Shown: positions 7,757 to 14,619 of the stretch, one piece after another
How positions within the stretch are numbered: position 1 is the first letter of the stretch
Layout: the number at the start of each line of letters is the position of its first letter
NCBI GenBank assembly: GCA_021325655.1
Contig: JAJPGT010000015.1
Span: forward strand, 1 to 32,461
DNA: 32,461 bases
Source: Pseudomonadota bacterium
Lineage (GTDB): Bacteria; Chloroflexota; UBA6077; JAJPGT01
Reading direction: 5' to 3'
Notes under the pieces: model-generated
Database searches by the model: none
Seen by the model: the letters and a program-made list of their open reading frames with translations, nothing else
What the model was told of the DNA's origin: nothing
Position numbers and translations under genes: made by a program

Positions 7757-8956
7757 ATGGCAGACACGAACCAGAAAACAGGCGAGGAGCGGCTTAGCCC
7801 GACGCCGCCGCCGCTCCTGGGGTTTGGCTCCCGCGCGCTCGTGGTGGAGCGGGTGGAGACGATCACGCTGCGGGCGCCGCTGAAGCGCCGCTACGCCGGC
7901 AGCGCCTACGCGATGGTCAACCGCTGCACTATTGTCACCCGGCTGTTCACCCGCGATGGGCTGGCCAGCGAGGTGTACACCGGCGACACGGATGCCGAGC
8001 AGGAGCGGATCGTGGGCATCATCCACCAGGAGCTCGCGCCGGCGTTGCTGGGGCGGAGTGCGACTGATCCCGAGGGCTGCTGGCTGGCGATGCAGCCGGC
8101 GACGTACGACATCCTACGCGATCGCGGCCTGGCGCTCCAGGCGATCGCCTGCCTGGACGCCGCTATCTGGGACCTGTTCGGCAAGGCGATCGGGCTGCCG
8201 CTGTTCCGCCTCTGGGGCGCGTGCCGCGAAGCGCTGCCGATCATCGTCATCGGCGGCTACTATGGCAGCGACGACGCGGCGCTGGCAGCCGAGCTTCGTG
8301 GCTACGCCGAGGCCGGCTTCGCCGGCTGCAAGTTCAAGGTAGGCGGGCTCTCCCCGGAGGAGGACGCCCAGCGGGTGCGGCTGGCGCGCGAGGCGGCGGG
8401 CCCGGACTTCGTGCTGATGGTCGACGCAAATCAGGGCTACACCCGCGAGCAGGCGGTGCGGTTCGCCCGGCTGGTGGAAGAGCAGAACATTCGCTGGTTC
8501 GAAGAGCCCTGCCGCTGGTACAACGACCGCCGCTGGATGCGCGACGTGCGGCTGGCGACGGGGCTCAACGTCTGCGCCGGCCAGAGTGAGACAACGCTGG
8601 CGGGACTGCGCGACCTGGTGGTGGACGGGGCGATCGACGTCTGTAACTTCGACGCCTCCTGGTGCGGCGGCCCGACGGTCTGGCGCAAGGCGGCCGGGCT
8701 GTGCGCCGCCTTCGGGGTGGAGATGGGCCACCACGAGGAGCCCCAGCTCGCGGCGCACCTGCTGGCGAGCGTCCCGCACGGCACGTTCGTCGAGTGCTTC
8801 CACCCGGATCGCGACCCGGTGTTCTGGAACCTGTTCGCTAACCGTCCGGAGATCAAGGAGGGGCTGTACCGGGTGCCGGATCGGCCTGGCTTCGGGCTGG
8901 AGCTGGACCCCGCCTTCATTCGCCGCTACACCGTCTCGGAGCAAACGACGCGATGA
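7757..8956 (+). CDS. Mandelate racemase/muconate lactonizing enzyme family protein (enolase superfamily dehydratase)
   Basis: Enolase-superfamily enzyme (399 aa) of the mandelate racemase subgroup, which abstracts the alpha proton of a carboxylate and usually racemises or dehydrates sugar acids. Visible catalytic groups are the KxK pair (K192-F-K194 in CKFKVG), the metal-ligand run VDANQGY then WFEEPC then GQSE, and the His-Asp dyad region ending in MGHHEEPQ. This full set argues for an active Mg-dependent enzyme. The start is ATG 7757; an upstream extension would have composition unlike a protein and overlap the SDR gene. Its stop overlaps the CoA-transferase start (ATGA), so the two are translated together. 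Acid-sugar dehydratase is the likeliest role, but the substrate cannot be assigned. Confidence 0.93.
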   Translation: MADTNQKTGEERLSPTPPPLLGFGSRALVVERVETITLRAPLKRRYAGSAYAMVNRCTIVTRLFTRDGLASEVYTGDTDAEQERIVGIIHQELAPALLGRSATDPEGCWLAMQPATYDILRDRGLALQAIACLDAAIWDLFGKAIGLPLFRLWGACREALPIIVIGGYYGSDDAALAAELRGYAEAGFAGCKFKVGGLSPEEDAQRVRLAREAAGPDFVLMVDANQGYTREQAVRFARLVEEQNIRWFEEPCRWYNDRRWMRDVRLATGLNVCAGQSETTLAGLRDLVVDGAIDVCNFDASWCGGPTVWRKAAGLCAAFGVEMGHHEEPQLAAHLLASVPHGTFVECFHPDRDPVFWNLFANRPEIKEGLYRVPDRPGFGLELDPAFIRRYTVSEQTTR

Positions 8957-10176
8957 GCGAACCGCGGCCGGCGCCGCTGGCCGGCGTCCGCATCCTGGCG
9001 GTGGAGCAGTTCGGCGCCGGCCCCTTCGGCACCCTGTACCTGGCCGACATGGGGGCGGAGGTCATCAAGATCGAAGACCCCGCCGCTGGAGGCGACGTCG
9101 CCCGCTACGTCCCACCCGGGCAGCGTGGCGCAGACAGCCTGTTCTTCGAGACGTTCAACCGCGGCAAGCGTAGCCTGGCGCTGGACCTGAAGCGCCCGGC
9201 CGGGCGGGCGGTGTTCGAGCGGCTGGTGCGGACCGCCGACGCCGTGTTCAGCAACCTGCGCGGCGACCTGCCGGCCAGGCTGGGCCTGACTTACGAGCAG
9301 CTCGCGCCGCTCAATCCGGCCATCGTCTGTGTCTCCCTGTCCGCCTACGGCCGCGCGGGCGAGCGCGCCACCTACCCCGGCTATGACGCACTCGTCCAGG
9401 CGGAAGCCGGCTGGGCCGCGCTGACCGGCGACCCGGCCGGGCCACCGGCGAAGAGCGGCCTCTCGCTGGCCGACTACGCCGCCGGGCTCGTCGCCGCGCT
9501 CGGACTGATGATTGCGCTGTTCGACGCCCGCCGCACCGGCCGCGGCCGCGACGTCGGCACTAGTCTCTACGACGTCGCCCTGGCGATGCTCACCTATCCC
9601 GCCACCTGGTATCTCAGCCGCGGGATCGTCTCCGAGCGCACCCCGATGTCTGCCCACCCGAGCCTGGTGCCATTCCAGCTCTTCGAGACTGCCGATGGCT
9701 ACGTCGCCGTCGCCTGCGCCAAGGAGAAGTTCTTCGCCGACCTGGCGCTGGCGATGGGGCTGGCGGAGCTGCTGGACGATCCCCGCTTCACCTCCTTCGA
9801 GGCGCGGTGGCTGCACCGCGCCTCGCTGCTCGGTATCCTGAGCGGCCGCTTCCGGCAGCAGCCGACCGCCGTCTGGCTGGAGCGTCTGCAAGGGCGGGTG
9901 CCGATCGCCCCGGTGCGCTCACTGCCGGAGGCGCTGGCGCTGGAGGAGCTGGCCGCGCGGGAGCTGCTGGTCGAGTACGAGCACCCCACACTGGGGCTCG
10001 TGCGCCAGGTGGGCACCCCCTTCATACTCAGCGGTTTCCAGCCCGACCACGCGCCCGGCCCGCGCCTGGGCGCCGACCGCGACGCGATCCTGGCCGAACT
10101 GGGCTACAGCGCGGCAGAGATCCAGGCGCTGGTGGAGGCCGGGGCGTTCGGGCAGCAGGCGGCCCCTTCAGCCTGA
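8953..10176 (+). CDS. CaiB/BaiF family (class III) CoA-transferase
   Basis: Family III CoA-transferase (407 aa), which moves CoA between carboxylic acids through an aspartyl-CoA intermediate. The N-terminal 'PLAGVRILAVEQFGAGPFG' and 'GAEVIKIEDP' are typical, as is 'NRGKRSLALDLK' near residue 75. The expected nucleophile is Asp174 in LADYAAGL, followed by 'RRTGRGRDVGTSLYD'. Length is normal for the family. The 4-base ATGA overlap with the preceding dehydratase suggests that the product acid of one step is CoA-activated by the other (inference). It is convergent with the next gene; the 44-base gap holds a weak hairpin and degenerate repeat sequence. Confidence 0.94.
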   Translation: MSEPRPAPLAGVRILAVEQFGAGPFGTLYLADMGAEVIKIEDPAAGGDVARYVPPGQRGADSLFFETFNRGKRSLALDLKRPAGRAVFERLVRTADAVFSNLRGDLPARLGLTYEQLAPLNPAIVCVSLSAYGRAGERATYPGYDALVQAEAGWAALTGDPAGPPAKSGLSLADYAAGLVAALGLMIALFDARRTGRGRDVGTSLYDVALAMLTYPATWYLSRGIVSERTPMSAHPSLVPFQLFETADGYVAVACAKEKFFADLALAMGLAELLDDPRFTSFEARWLHRASLLGILSGRFRQQPTAVWLERLQGRVPIAPVRSLPEALALEELAARELLVEYEHPTLGLVRQVGTPFILSGFQPDHAPGPRLGADRDAILAELGYSAAEIQALVEAGAFGQQAAPSA

Positions 10177-10217
10177 TCTGTTGCCACACAGGATCGGCCC
10201 GGGCGGTGCAGGCGGCG
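10157..10217. repeat. Degenerate REP-like palindromic remnant
   Basis: The stretch around the CoA-transferase stop contains GGCCCCTTCAGCCTGATCTG. This resembles, at about three quarters of positions, the reverse complement of a sequence at 11312-11330. It is followed by GGCGGTG...CACCGCC, which can fold across the end of the convergent gene. I read it as a decayed interspersed palindromic element that also serves between convergent genes. Confidence 0.3.
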
Positions 10218-10220
10218 CCC

Positions 10221-11087
10221 CTACACCGCCGATATGACGGGCTGGTACTCCCGTCCGGCCAGCACCGCCCGGGCGAAGTCGCGGAACTGGATCGTCTCGC
10301 TGACGTTCTCCGCTCGGTTGCAGCCCTGCCAGTTGATGTAGACGTACTCGATCCCGAAATAGCCCTGGTAGCCCAGCTCCAGCAGCCGCCGGATCACCCG
10401 ACCGTAGTCGATGGTGTTCTCACTGAACGGCGCCTGGAGCTGCCCCGGGGCGGCGCCGCGGCACTGGATGTGGCGCGCGTGGGGCAGCAGCGGCTCGATC
10501 TCCTCGTCCGGGATGCCGGCGTAGGTGAAGTGACAGTAGTCCATGGTGATCGTGAGCCCCGGCGTCAGCTCCAGCAGTCGAGCCAGCTTCTCCGGCCGGT
10601 CCACGTTCGAGCCGATGTGGCCCTCGACGGAGAGCGCAATCCCCCGCTGCGCTGCCGCGTCCACCCGCCGCTTGAGTGTCTCGGCCGAGCGACGGATCGA
10701 CGCCTCCCACGGCTCATCGCCGAAGCGCGTCCCCGGCAGCACCGTCATCCCTGGCGCCTCCAGCCGGGCGGCGAACTCTAGCATGTCGCGGAACAGCGCC
10801 TCTCCCTCCTCCCGCTGCTTCGGGTCCGGGTTGTTCGGGGCCATCGTCTGGAAGTCGCTCCAGGGCTGAACGAACACGTCGGCCAGCTCCAGCCCGCTGC
10901 GCGCCAGGCGCTCCTTGACGATCCCGCTCCACATCGGGACGTCCTGGCGGATCATCTCCGGCCGGATGTGGGAGCGGTTCCCGAAGATGCCCAGGTCCAC
11001 TCCCTCGATATCGAGCAGACGGATGAGCTGCAGTACCCGCTCATGCGCCAGTAGCGGCCAGGTGAAATCGGCGCAGGAGAGCTTCAC
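10221..11087 (-). CDS. Sugar phosphate isomerase/epimerase-like TIM-barrel protein
   Basis: Xylose-isomerase-like TIM barrel (288 aa; AP_endonuc_2 family), a divalent-metal fold used by sugar epimerases, inosose dehydratases and related enzymes. The barrel is recognisable from 'LIRLLDIEGVDLGIFG' through 'IALSVEGHIGS' (metal-ligand Glu and His), 'LTITMDYCHFTYAG' (Asp and His) and 'HIQCRGAAPGQ' to the last strand 'YFGIEYVYINWQGC'. The start is ATG 11087, preceded by GGGAGGA at good spacing. It stands alone between convergent neighbours, and its leader carries a conspicuous palindrome (11100-11126). A sugar or polyol substrate is likely but not identifiable. Confidence 0.9.
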   Translation of the reverse strand: MKLSCADFTWPLLAHERVLQLIRLLDIEGVDLGIFGNRSHIRPEMIRQDVPMWSGIVKERLARSGLELADVFVQPWSDFQTMAPNNPDPKQREEGEALFRDMLEFAARLEAPGMTVLPGTRFGDEPWEASIRRSAETLKRRVDAAAQRGIALSVEGHIGSNVDRPEKLARLLELTPGLTITMDYCHFTYAGIPDEEIEPLLPHARHIQCRGAAPGQLQAPFSENTIDYGRVIRRLLELGYQGYFGIEYVYINWQGCNRAENVSETIQFRDFARAVLAGREYQPVISAV

Positions 11088-11099
11088 GACGTCCTCCCA

Positions 11100-11126
11100 T
11101 CAGGCGACTAGGTTGCTCTCGCCTGA
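11100..11126 (-). promoter_or_regulatory. Operator-like palindrome in front of the TIM-barrel gene
   Basis: TCAGGCGA-N11-TCGCCTGA, perfect 8-base arms with centres 19 bases apart (about two helical turns). It lies 12 bases upstream of the ATG and immediately before the ribosome binding site, so it could be a repressor site or an mRNA hairpin. A single half-site TCAGGCGA also occurs at 25588-25595, just before the IclR start. Confidence 0.45.
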
Positions 11127-11413
11127 CGGTACTCTGGGTGCCTGGCACGTAGCAAGAAGCAGGCGTCCATCAGCCCCGGCCGGCTGGGCCAGCGTGTCGA
11201 GCGCGCCGGTTCTGGGCCGCGACCGCGTCCGGGTCACGGTCGGTGCTGTCCAGCCCGGGGTGAACCCGGGGCCCTCGCCCGGACGTCGGGAGTGCTGTAC
11301 GGATCGGGCAGATCAGCGAGAACGGCCCGCCCGGGGACCGGAGGGGGTATAGCTCCAACCTCCCCGGCAGGCCGTTCGTTCCTCAGGCGCCGCGTCCTCG
11401 CGACATCTCGCGC
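11127..11413. other. Gene-free interval with repeat-like palindromes
   Basis: No credible gene is seen here. The open frames are short and lack ribosome binding sites. The interval holds CCCGGG-GTGAA-CCCGGG near 11253-11270 and the large imperfect stem-loop at 11320-11377. It looks like an accumulation of interspersed palindromic elements between a divergently placed and a convergent gene. Confidence 0.5.
11320..11377. repeat. Long imperfect inverted repeat (REP-like or terminator)
   Basis: Arms 11320-11337 and 11361-11377 pair over 16 base pairs (GAACGGCC/GGCCGTTC, GCC/GGC, GGGGA/TCCCC) with one mismatch and one bulge, enclosing a 23-base loop that can form a further GGAG/CTCC pairing. It lies 37 bases beyond the end of the minus-strand DUF2171 gene and could terminate it. 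The sequence CAGCGAGAACGGC at 11314-11326 recurs almost exactly at 12539-12551, so it may instead be an interspersed repeat. Confidence 0.5.
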
Positions 11414-11683
11414 TTAGGAGCGGCCGGGCTGCTCCCCCGGGCGAGCGCCCGCGGCCTGCGGCGGGTGGGTTTCCCAGACCTGGGTGATGTGCTGCGCGGT
11501 CGCGTTCAGGTGCACCTTGTCGTCGACGTGGCTGATCCACGTCTCCGGAATCCAGTGGTGCTGGCCCTGCGCGTCCTTGGTCAGCTTGATCGCGTTCCCC
11601 TCCACGCGGTCAACAGTGCCCACCTGCTGGCCGTCCGAGCCTACCACTGGCATGTGCTCTTTGATTCCGGAAAGGTTCATCAT
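11414..11683 (-). CDS. DUF2171 / PRC-barrel-like small protein
   Basis: 89-residue cytoplasmic protein of the DUF2171 type, related to PRC-barrel domains. The N-terminus 'IKEHMPVVGSDGQQVGTVDRVEG' contains the typical 'V.gsDG..vG.Vd.v' strand-turn pattern, followed by 'IKLTKD' and 'WIPETWISHVDDKVHLN'. The last 20 residues are low-complexity and probably disordered. No enzymatic function is known for the family; members often accompany stress-related genes. The start is ATG 11683 with AGGAGG 8 bases upstream, but that AGGAGG is fully paired in a 13-bp hairpin (11692-11726), which suggests controlled translation. The DUF4142 gene lies 74 bases upstream on the same strand. Confidence 0.85.
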   Translation of the reverse strand: MMNLSGIKEHMPVVGSDGQQVGTVDRVEGNAIKLTKDAQGQHHWIPETWISHVDDKVHLNATAQHITQVWETHPPQAAGARPGEQPGRS

Positions 11684-11691
11684 GCTGCATC

Positions 11692-11726
11692 CCTCCTGGC
11701 AGACGCTTGCTCAGTCTGCCAGGAGG
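11692..11726 (-). promoter_or_regulatory. 13-bp hairpin sequestering the DUF2171 ribosome binding site
   Basis: In the minus-strand mRNA, arms at 11726-11714 and 11704-11692 pair perfectly over 13 bases around a 9-base loop. The 3' arm ends in AGGAGG, the Shine-Dalgarno of the next gene, and the 5' arm begins with its complement CCTCCT. Formation of the stem would block ribosome entry, so this is a candidate temperature- or factor-responsive switch, or a transcription-coupled control. Confidence 0.6.
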
Positions 11727-11757
11727 CGGCGATGCACAGGCCATGCCACCGCGCTGG

Positions 11758-12312
11758 TCACGCGCCCAGGGCGGCCTGCAGCGCCATCGCCTGCCGTAGC
11801 TCCTGGTCCAGCGTCGGCGCGATCGTCTTGGCGAACGTCTCCCAGCCGCCCCTCCAGGCCGGGTTGGCGCGATCGGCGAGGTGGATGTCCGTGCTGAGCC
11901 GATCGACCATCAGCTCCAGATAGGCGCGGTCGAACGCCGTGCCGGACAGCGCCTCCAGGCTGCTGAGCGCCGCCTGATCCTCGTCGAGCAGCGCCTGTGG
12001 CGCCTCAAGATTGCTGGAGGCGGCCTTGTCGTACAGCCGCAGCGTAAGCGGAATCCGGTCGTTGACCACCTGCTGCGCGAACTGCCGCACGGCATCGCTG
12101 CTCGCCCGCTCAGCGGCGAGCTGCCCGGCGACGACGGCCAGGTGCCCATGGGCCGCCTCGTAGGTCACGAAGCTCCGCACGTCCTGCTCCGCCAGCCGCT
12201 TGTCACGCGGTGACACCTCGTCGTCGGCAAAGACCACCCCAACCGCAACACAGGCGAGCAGCCCGGCACACGCCAGGCTGGACAGCGTGCGAGCACATTC
12301 AGTGAGCGTCAT
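11758..12312 (-). CDS. DUF4142 domain protein with signal peptide
   Basis: Exported protein (184 aa). A hydrophobic signal of about residues 8-29 ends near 'VFADDE'. The rest is the all-helical DUF4142 (ferritin-like) domain, starting at 'LAEQDVRSFVTYEAAHGHLAVVAGQLA' (the 'a..a..E...gklA..ka....v..fA..mv.DH' pattern, here 'VRQFAQQVVNDRIPL'), followed by 'LSGTAFDRAYLELMVDRLSTDIHL'. The family normally has 'DH' at the position where this protein shows 'ND'. The start ATG 12312 follows AGGAGGAG. Function of the family is not established; it is often linked to envelope stress. Expressed toward the DUF2171 gene. Confidence 0.85.
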   Translation of the reverse strand: MTLTECARTLSSLACAGLLACVAVGVVFADDEVSPRDKRLAEQDVRSFVTYEAAHGHLAVVAGQLAAERASSDAVRQFAQQVVNDRIPLTLRLYDKAASSNLEAPQALLDEDQAALSSLEALSGTAFDRAYLELMVDRLSTDIHLADRANPAWRGGWETFAKTIAPTLDQELRQAMALQAALGA

Positions 12313-12779
12313 GGCTGGCTCCTCCTGAGCGATTGCGACGCGGCTCGGAGCCTGAGCGGCATCCTGGTACGAGCAGCGACACTACCGATGGGCCGCTGCC
12401 CACGCTCCCGCGTCGCTCTGGCATGGTAGCGGTCCCAGCCGGCGAGCCGGGGAAATTCGGGCGACGAGAGTAGGACGCGATCCACGGGCAGGGTCATCGC
12501 GCCGCGTTCAGGGCGTGTCCGGCGCATCACGCCGGCTCAGGGAGAACGGCGAGAACAGGCTGGTTCTCATCCGTGCACGCGGGTGAGGCGTGCGAGCGGT
12601 CCCAGCGTTCTCGGCGAATTCTTACCGAGGGCTCACCGCCGCCTTAACTGCGGGCGGCAGACTCGTACGCAGCGGCCGGCCACACCGCGACGAACGCACC
12701 GGAACGCTAGCGCCCCAAGGCATACGGCGTGTAGGTGACCAGGCACGGTTTCAGCTCAGCACATCACCGGAGGTGCTCC
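12313..12779. other. Intergenic region between divergent DUF4142 and DUF3500 genes
   Basis: No gene that I can support. It should contain divergent promoters, but no good -35/-10 pair is visible. It carries a copy of CAGGGAGAACGGC (12539-12551), a small hairpin GAGAAC/GTTCTC (12551-12568), and just before the DUF3500 start the motif TCAGCTCAGCACA...GGAGGTGCTC, which recurs at 17986-18009. Confidence 0.45.
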
Positions 12780-14012
12780 TTGCCCTCGTCTCGACCACTC
12801 GCGCGCACCATCAGCCGGCGCCACTTCCTTGGTGGAGGCGCGGCCGGCCTGGCCGCGCTCGGCCTCGGCAGGGCCGGCCTCTCCGGGCCGGCCCCACGGA
12901 CAGCGTTGACCCAGACCAGCGGGCCGTGGGCCGGCGGCGACGTTCCTCCGGCCTCGCGCAGCAGCCGCCAGATGGCGGTGGCCGCGCGGGCTTTCCTCAA
13001 TGCTTTGGGTTCGGATCAGCTCGGCAGCCTCTGGTACCAGGACCTGAACGCCACAGCCCGCACTGGGTGGACCAACTTCCCCGCCGGCGCCGCGCCCCGG
13101 CCAGGGGTCTCGCTCGGCGACCTGAGCGAAGCCCAGCGTGTGCTGCTGCATGACCTGCTGCGCGCCTCGACCAGCAGCCAGGGCTACCACAAGATGGCCG
13201 GTGCTATCCGGGCCGACCAGGTCCTGCACGACCTGCAGGGCGGGGACCCGTTGTTCGGATCCGCCAACTACTACACCGCCGTGTTCGGCTCGCCGGAGGA
13301 TCCCGACTGGGGGTGGATGCTGACCGGCCATCACATGAGCGCCATCTTCACCGTCGCGGGTGACCGCACCGCCTTTACCCCGATGTTCACCGGGGCGCAG
13401 CCGCTCCAGATTCCCACCGGGCTGGATGCCGGCTGGCAGGTCCTGCCCCAGGATGCCGGGCGTGCGAGCGAGCTACTCGCATCGCTCTCCGCCGACCAGC
13501 AAAAGGTGGCCATCATCAGCACCAGCGCCCCGGGCGACGTCCTCGCCGGGCCGGGCCGCCGGGAGAGCCTCACCAGCTTCCAGGGCATCTCCGCCAGCCA
13601 GCTCGACGACGCGCAGCAGCGCCTGCTGTGGCTGCTGGTGCAGGAGTTTGTGCGCAACGCGGACTTCGATGCCGCTGAGGCTCAGCTCGCCCTCATCCAG
13701 CAGACCTGGGCCGACACGCACTTCGCCTGGATGGGCCCGCCGCCAGACCCGACAGCGCGCTACTACTTCCGGGTGCATGGCCCGCGCATCCTGATCGAGT
13801 ACGACGTGCAGGAGCCGCTGACAAGCAACGGTGGGCACATTCATGCGCTTACCCGCGATCCGGTCAACGACTACGGTATGGACTGGCTGGGACAGCACTA
13901 CCAGGAGCAGCCCCCGGGGCCGACGGGCGGCCCGGGTGGCCCCGGGGGTCCGGGTGGTGGCCCTGGTGGTCCCGGCGGTGTGCGGCCTGGCGGGGTCGCG
14001 CAGATCCCGTAA
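12780..14012 (+). CDS. Tat-exported DUF3500 family protein with Gly/Pro-rich tail
   Basis: 410-residue protein starting at TTG 12780, six bases after GGAGG. The N-terminus carries a twin-arginine signal (ISRRHFLGGGAAGLAALGLG), so it is exported folded, perhaps with a cofactor. The body matches DUF3500: 'GYHKMAGAIRADQVLHDLQGG', 'NYYTAVFGSPEDPDWGWML', then 'GHHMSAIFTVAGDR', and near the C-terminus 'HGPRILIEYDVQE' with 'NGGHIHALTRDPVNDYG'. The conserved His residues suggest a metal or catalytic site, but the family has no established activity that I can name. The last 35 residues are a collagen-like GPGG repeat encoded by a repetitive stretch (13920-13990), which is unusual. The TTG start is chosen over GTG 12735 because of the ribosome binding site and signal length. 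Confidence 0.85.
   Translation: MPSSRPLARTISRRHFLGGGAAGLAALGLGRAGLSGPAPRTALTQTSGPWAGGDVPPASRSSRQMAVAARAFLNALGSDQLGSLWYQDLNATARTGWTNFPAGAAPRPGVSLGDLSEAQRVLLHDLLRASTSSQGYHKMAGAIRADQVLHDLQGGDPLFGSANYYTAVFGSPEDPDWGWMLTGHHMSAIFTVAGDRTAFTPMFTGAQPLQIPTGLDAGWQVLPQDAGRASELLASLSADQQKVAIISTSAPGDVLAGPGRRESLTSFQGISASQLDDAQQRLLWLLVQEFVRNADFDAAEAQLALIQQTWADTHFAWMGPPPDPTARYYFRVHGPRILIEYDVQEPLTSNGGHIHALTRDPVNDYGMDWLGQHYQEQPPGPTGGPGGPGGPGGGPGGPGGVRPGGVAQIP
13918..13990 (+). repeat. Low-complexity Gly/Pro-coding repeat
   Basis: Tandem degenerate GGNCCNGGNGGN units encode the Pro/Gly tail of the DUF3500 protein (PGG repeated about seven times). Such tracts are prone to slippage, so the tail length probably varies among strains. 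Confidence 0.7.
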
Positions 14013-14037
14013 CACCGGCCTAGCCGCTCACGTGGGG

Positions 14038-14060
14038 TTCGGAGAATTCGGGGCTCCGAA
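14038..14060. terminator. Hairpin between convergent DUF3500 and Rid genes
   Basis: Inverted repeat TTCGGAG (14038-14044) / CTCCGAA (14054-14060) with a 9-base loop in the 62-base gap between two convergent genes. It could serve as a bidirectional terminator; no T-run follows on either strand. Confidence 0.45.
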
Positions 14061-14074
14061 TGCCGAATCCCGCG

Positions 14075-14461
14075 TTACTCGAGGACGGCGACGGCGTCGA
14101 TCTCGACCAGCAGCCCCGGCTTGACCAGCTTGCTCACCTCCACCAGCGTGCTGGCCGGGCGGGCGGCGCCGAAGTACCGCTGCCGGATCGGGTTGATCCG
14201 GGGCCGGTCGTCCATGTTCGTCAGGTAGACGGTAACCTTCACCACGTCCTCGAACGTCGCCCGGTTCATTCGCAGCAGAGACTGCATGTACTCCAGAATG
14301 ACCCGGGTCTGCTCGGCGGCGTCGCCCTCACCCAGCACGTTGCCGTCCTTGTCGAGGCTGACGATGCCGCTGATGAACAGCAGGTTGCCGGCGCGCACCG
14401 CGTCGGCGAAGTGGCTGATCGGCTCGGGCATGTCCGGCCCGAAGAAGCGTTCCTTGGGCAC
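14075..14461 (-). CDS. RidA/YjgF/UK114-family protein
   Basis: 128-residue Rid-family protein. The family trimer usually hydrolyses reactive enamine/imine intermediates. The core is clear: 'FADAVRAGNLLFISGIVSLDKDG', 'QTRVILEYMQSLLRMNRATFEDVVKVTVYLTNMDD' and 'RYFGAARPASTLVEVSKL'. The catalytic arginine that binds the substrate carboxylate in E. coli RidA (PARS motif) is replaced here: the equivalent is PAST, with serine. This places it among Rid subgroups without proven imine deaminase activity. The start is GTG 14461, with AGGAGA seven bases upstream. It is divergent from the carbohydrate operon beginning at 14620, which may hint at a metabolic link. Confidence 0.92.
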   Translation of the reverse strand: MPKERFFGPDMPEPISHFADAVRAGNLLFISGIVSLDKDGNVLGEGDAAEQTRVILEYMQSLLRMNRATFEDVVKVTVYLTNMDDRPRINPIRQRYFGAARPASTLVEVSKLVKPGLLVEIDAVAVLE

Positions 14462-14495
14462 TCGTTATCTCCTAGCAGGGCAGAATGGACGCGCT

Positions 14496-14501
14496 AGTGT
14501 A
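14496..14501 (-). promoter_or_regulatory. Candidate -10 of the Rid gene
   Basis: On the minus strand TACACT (4 of 6 match) lies 35 bases before the GTG start, with TGACTT 18 bases further upstream as a weak -35. Plausible but not decisive. Confidence 0.3.
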
Positions 14502-14541
14502 GCCGGCCGCGAGGGGAACAAGTCACAGCGGACTCGTGCGG

Positions 14542-14569
14542 TTGGTACCATGCTGCGCCGTGCTATCGT
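14542..14569 (+). promoter_or_regulatory. Candidate promoter of the IolE/SolA/ABC operon
   Basis: TTGGTA (14542-14547) and TATCGT (14564-14569), 16 bases apart. The second is preceded by TGC and so also fits the extended -10 form. It lies about 50 bases upstream of the first gene of the operon (GTG 14620, with AAGGAGG). Matches are moderate. Confidence 0.35.
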
Positions 14570-14619
14570 GATGCGGGCAGCCAACCCCGGAACCACACCA
14601 GAGACAAGGAGGAGCGAGC

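Noticed and set aside
11170..11358. Short minus-strand ORF in the interval between the isomerase and DUF2171 genes
   Set aside because: TTG start without ribosome binding site, composed of palindromic repeat sequence.
11320..11377. Cloverleaf-like fold considered as a tRNA or known riboswitch
   Set aside because: No T-loop GTTCGAATC, no acceptor/CCA pattern and no match to a riboswitch core that I know.
12309..12530. 73-codon minus-strand ORF whose stop overlaps the DUF4142 start as ATGA
   Set aside because: The overlap is suggestive of coupling, but the protein is Arg-rich without structure, has no ribosome binding site and lies where the promoter should be.
13918..13990. Apparent tandem repeat considered as a CRISPR or minisatellite
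   Set aside because: In-frame Gly/Pro codon repeat inside a gene with no spacer structure.
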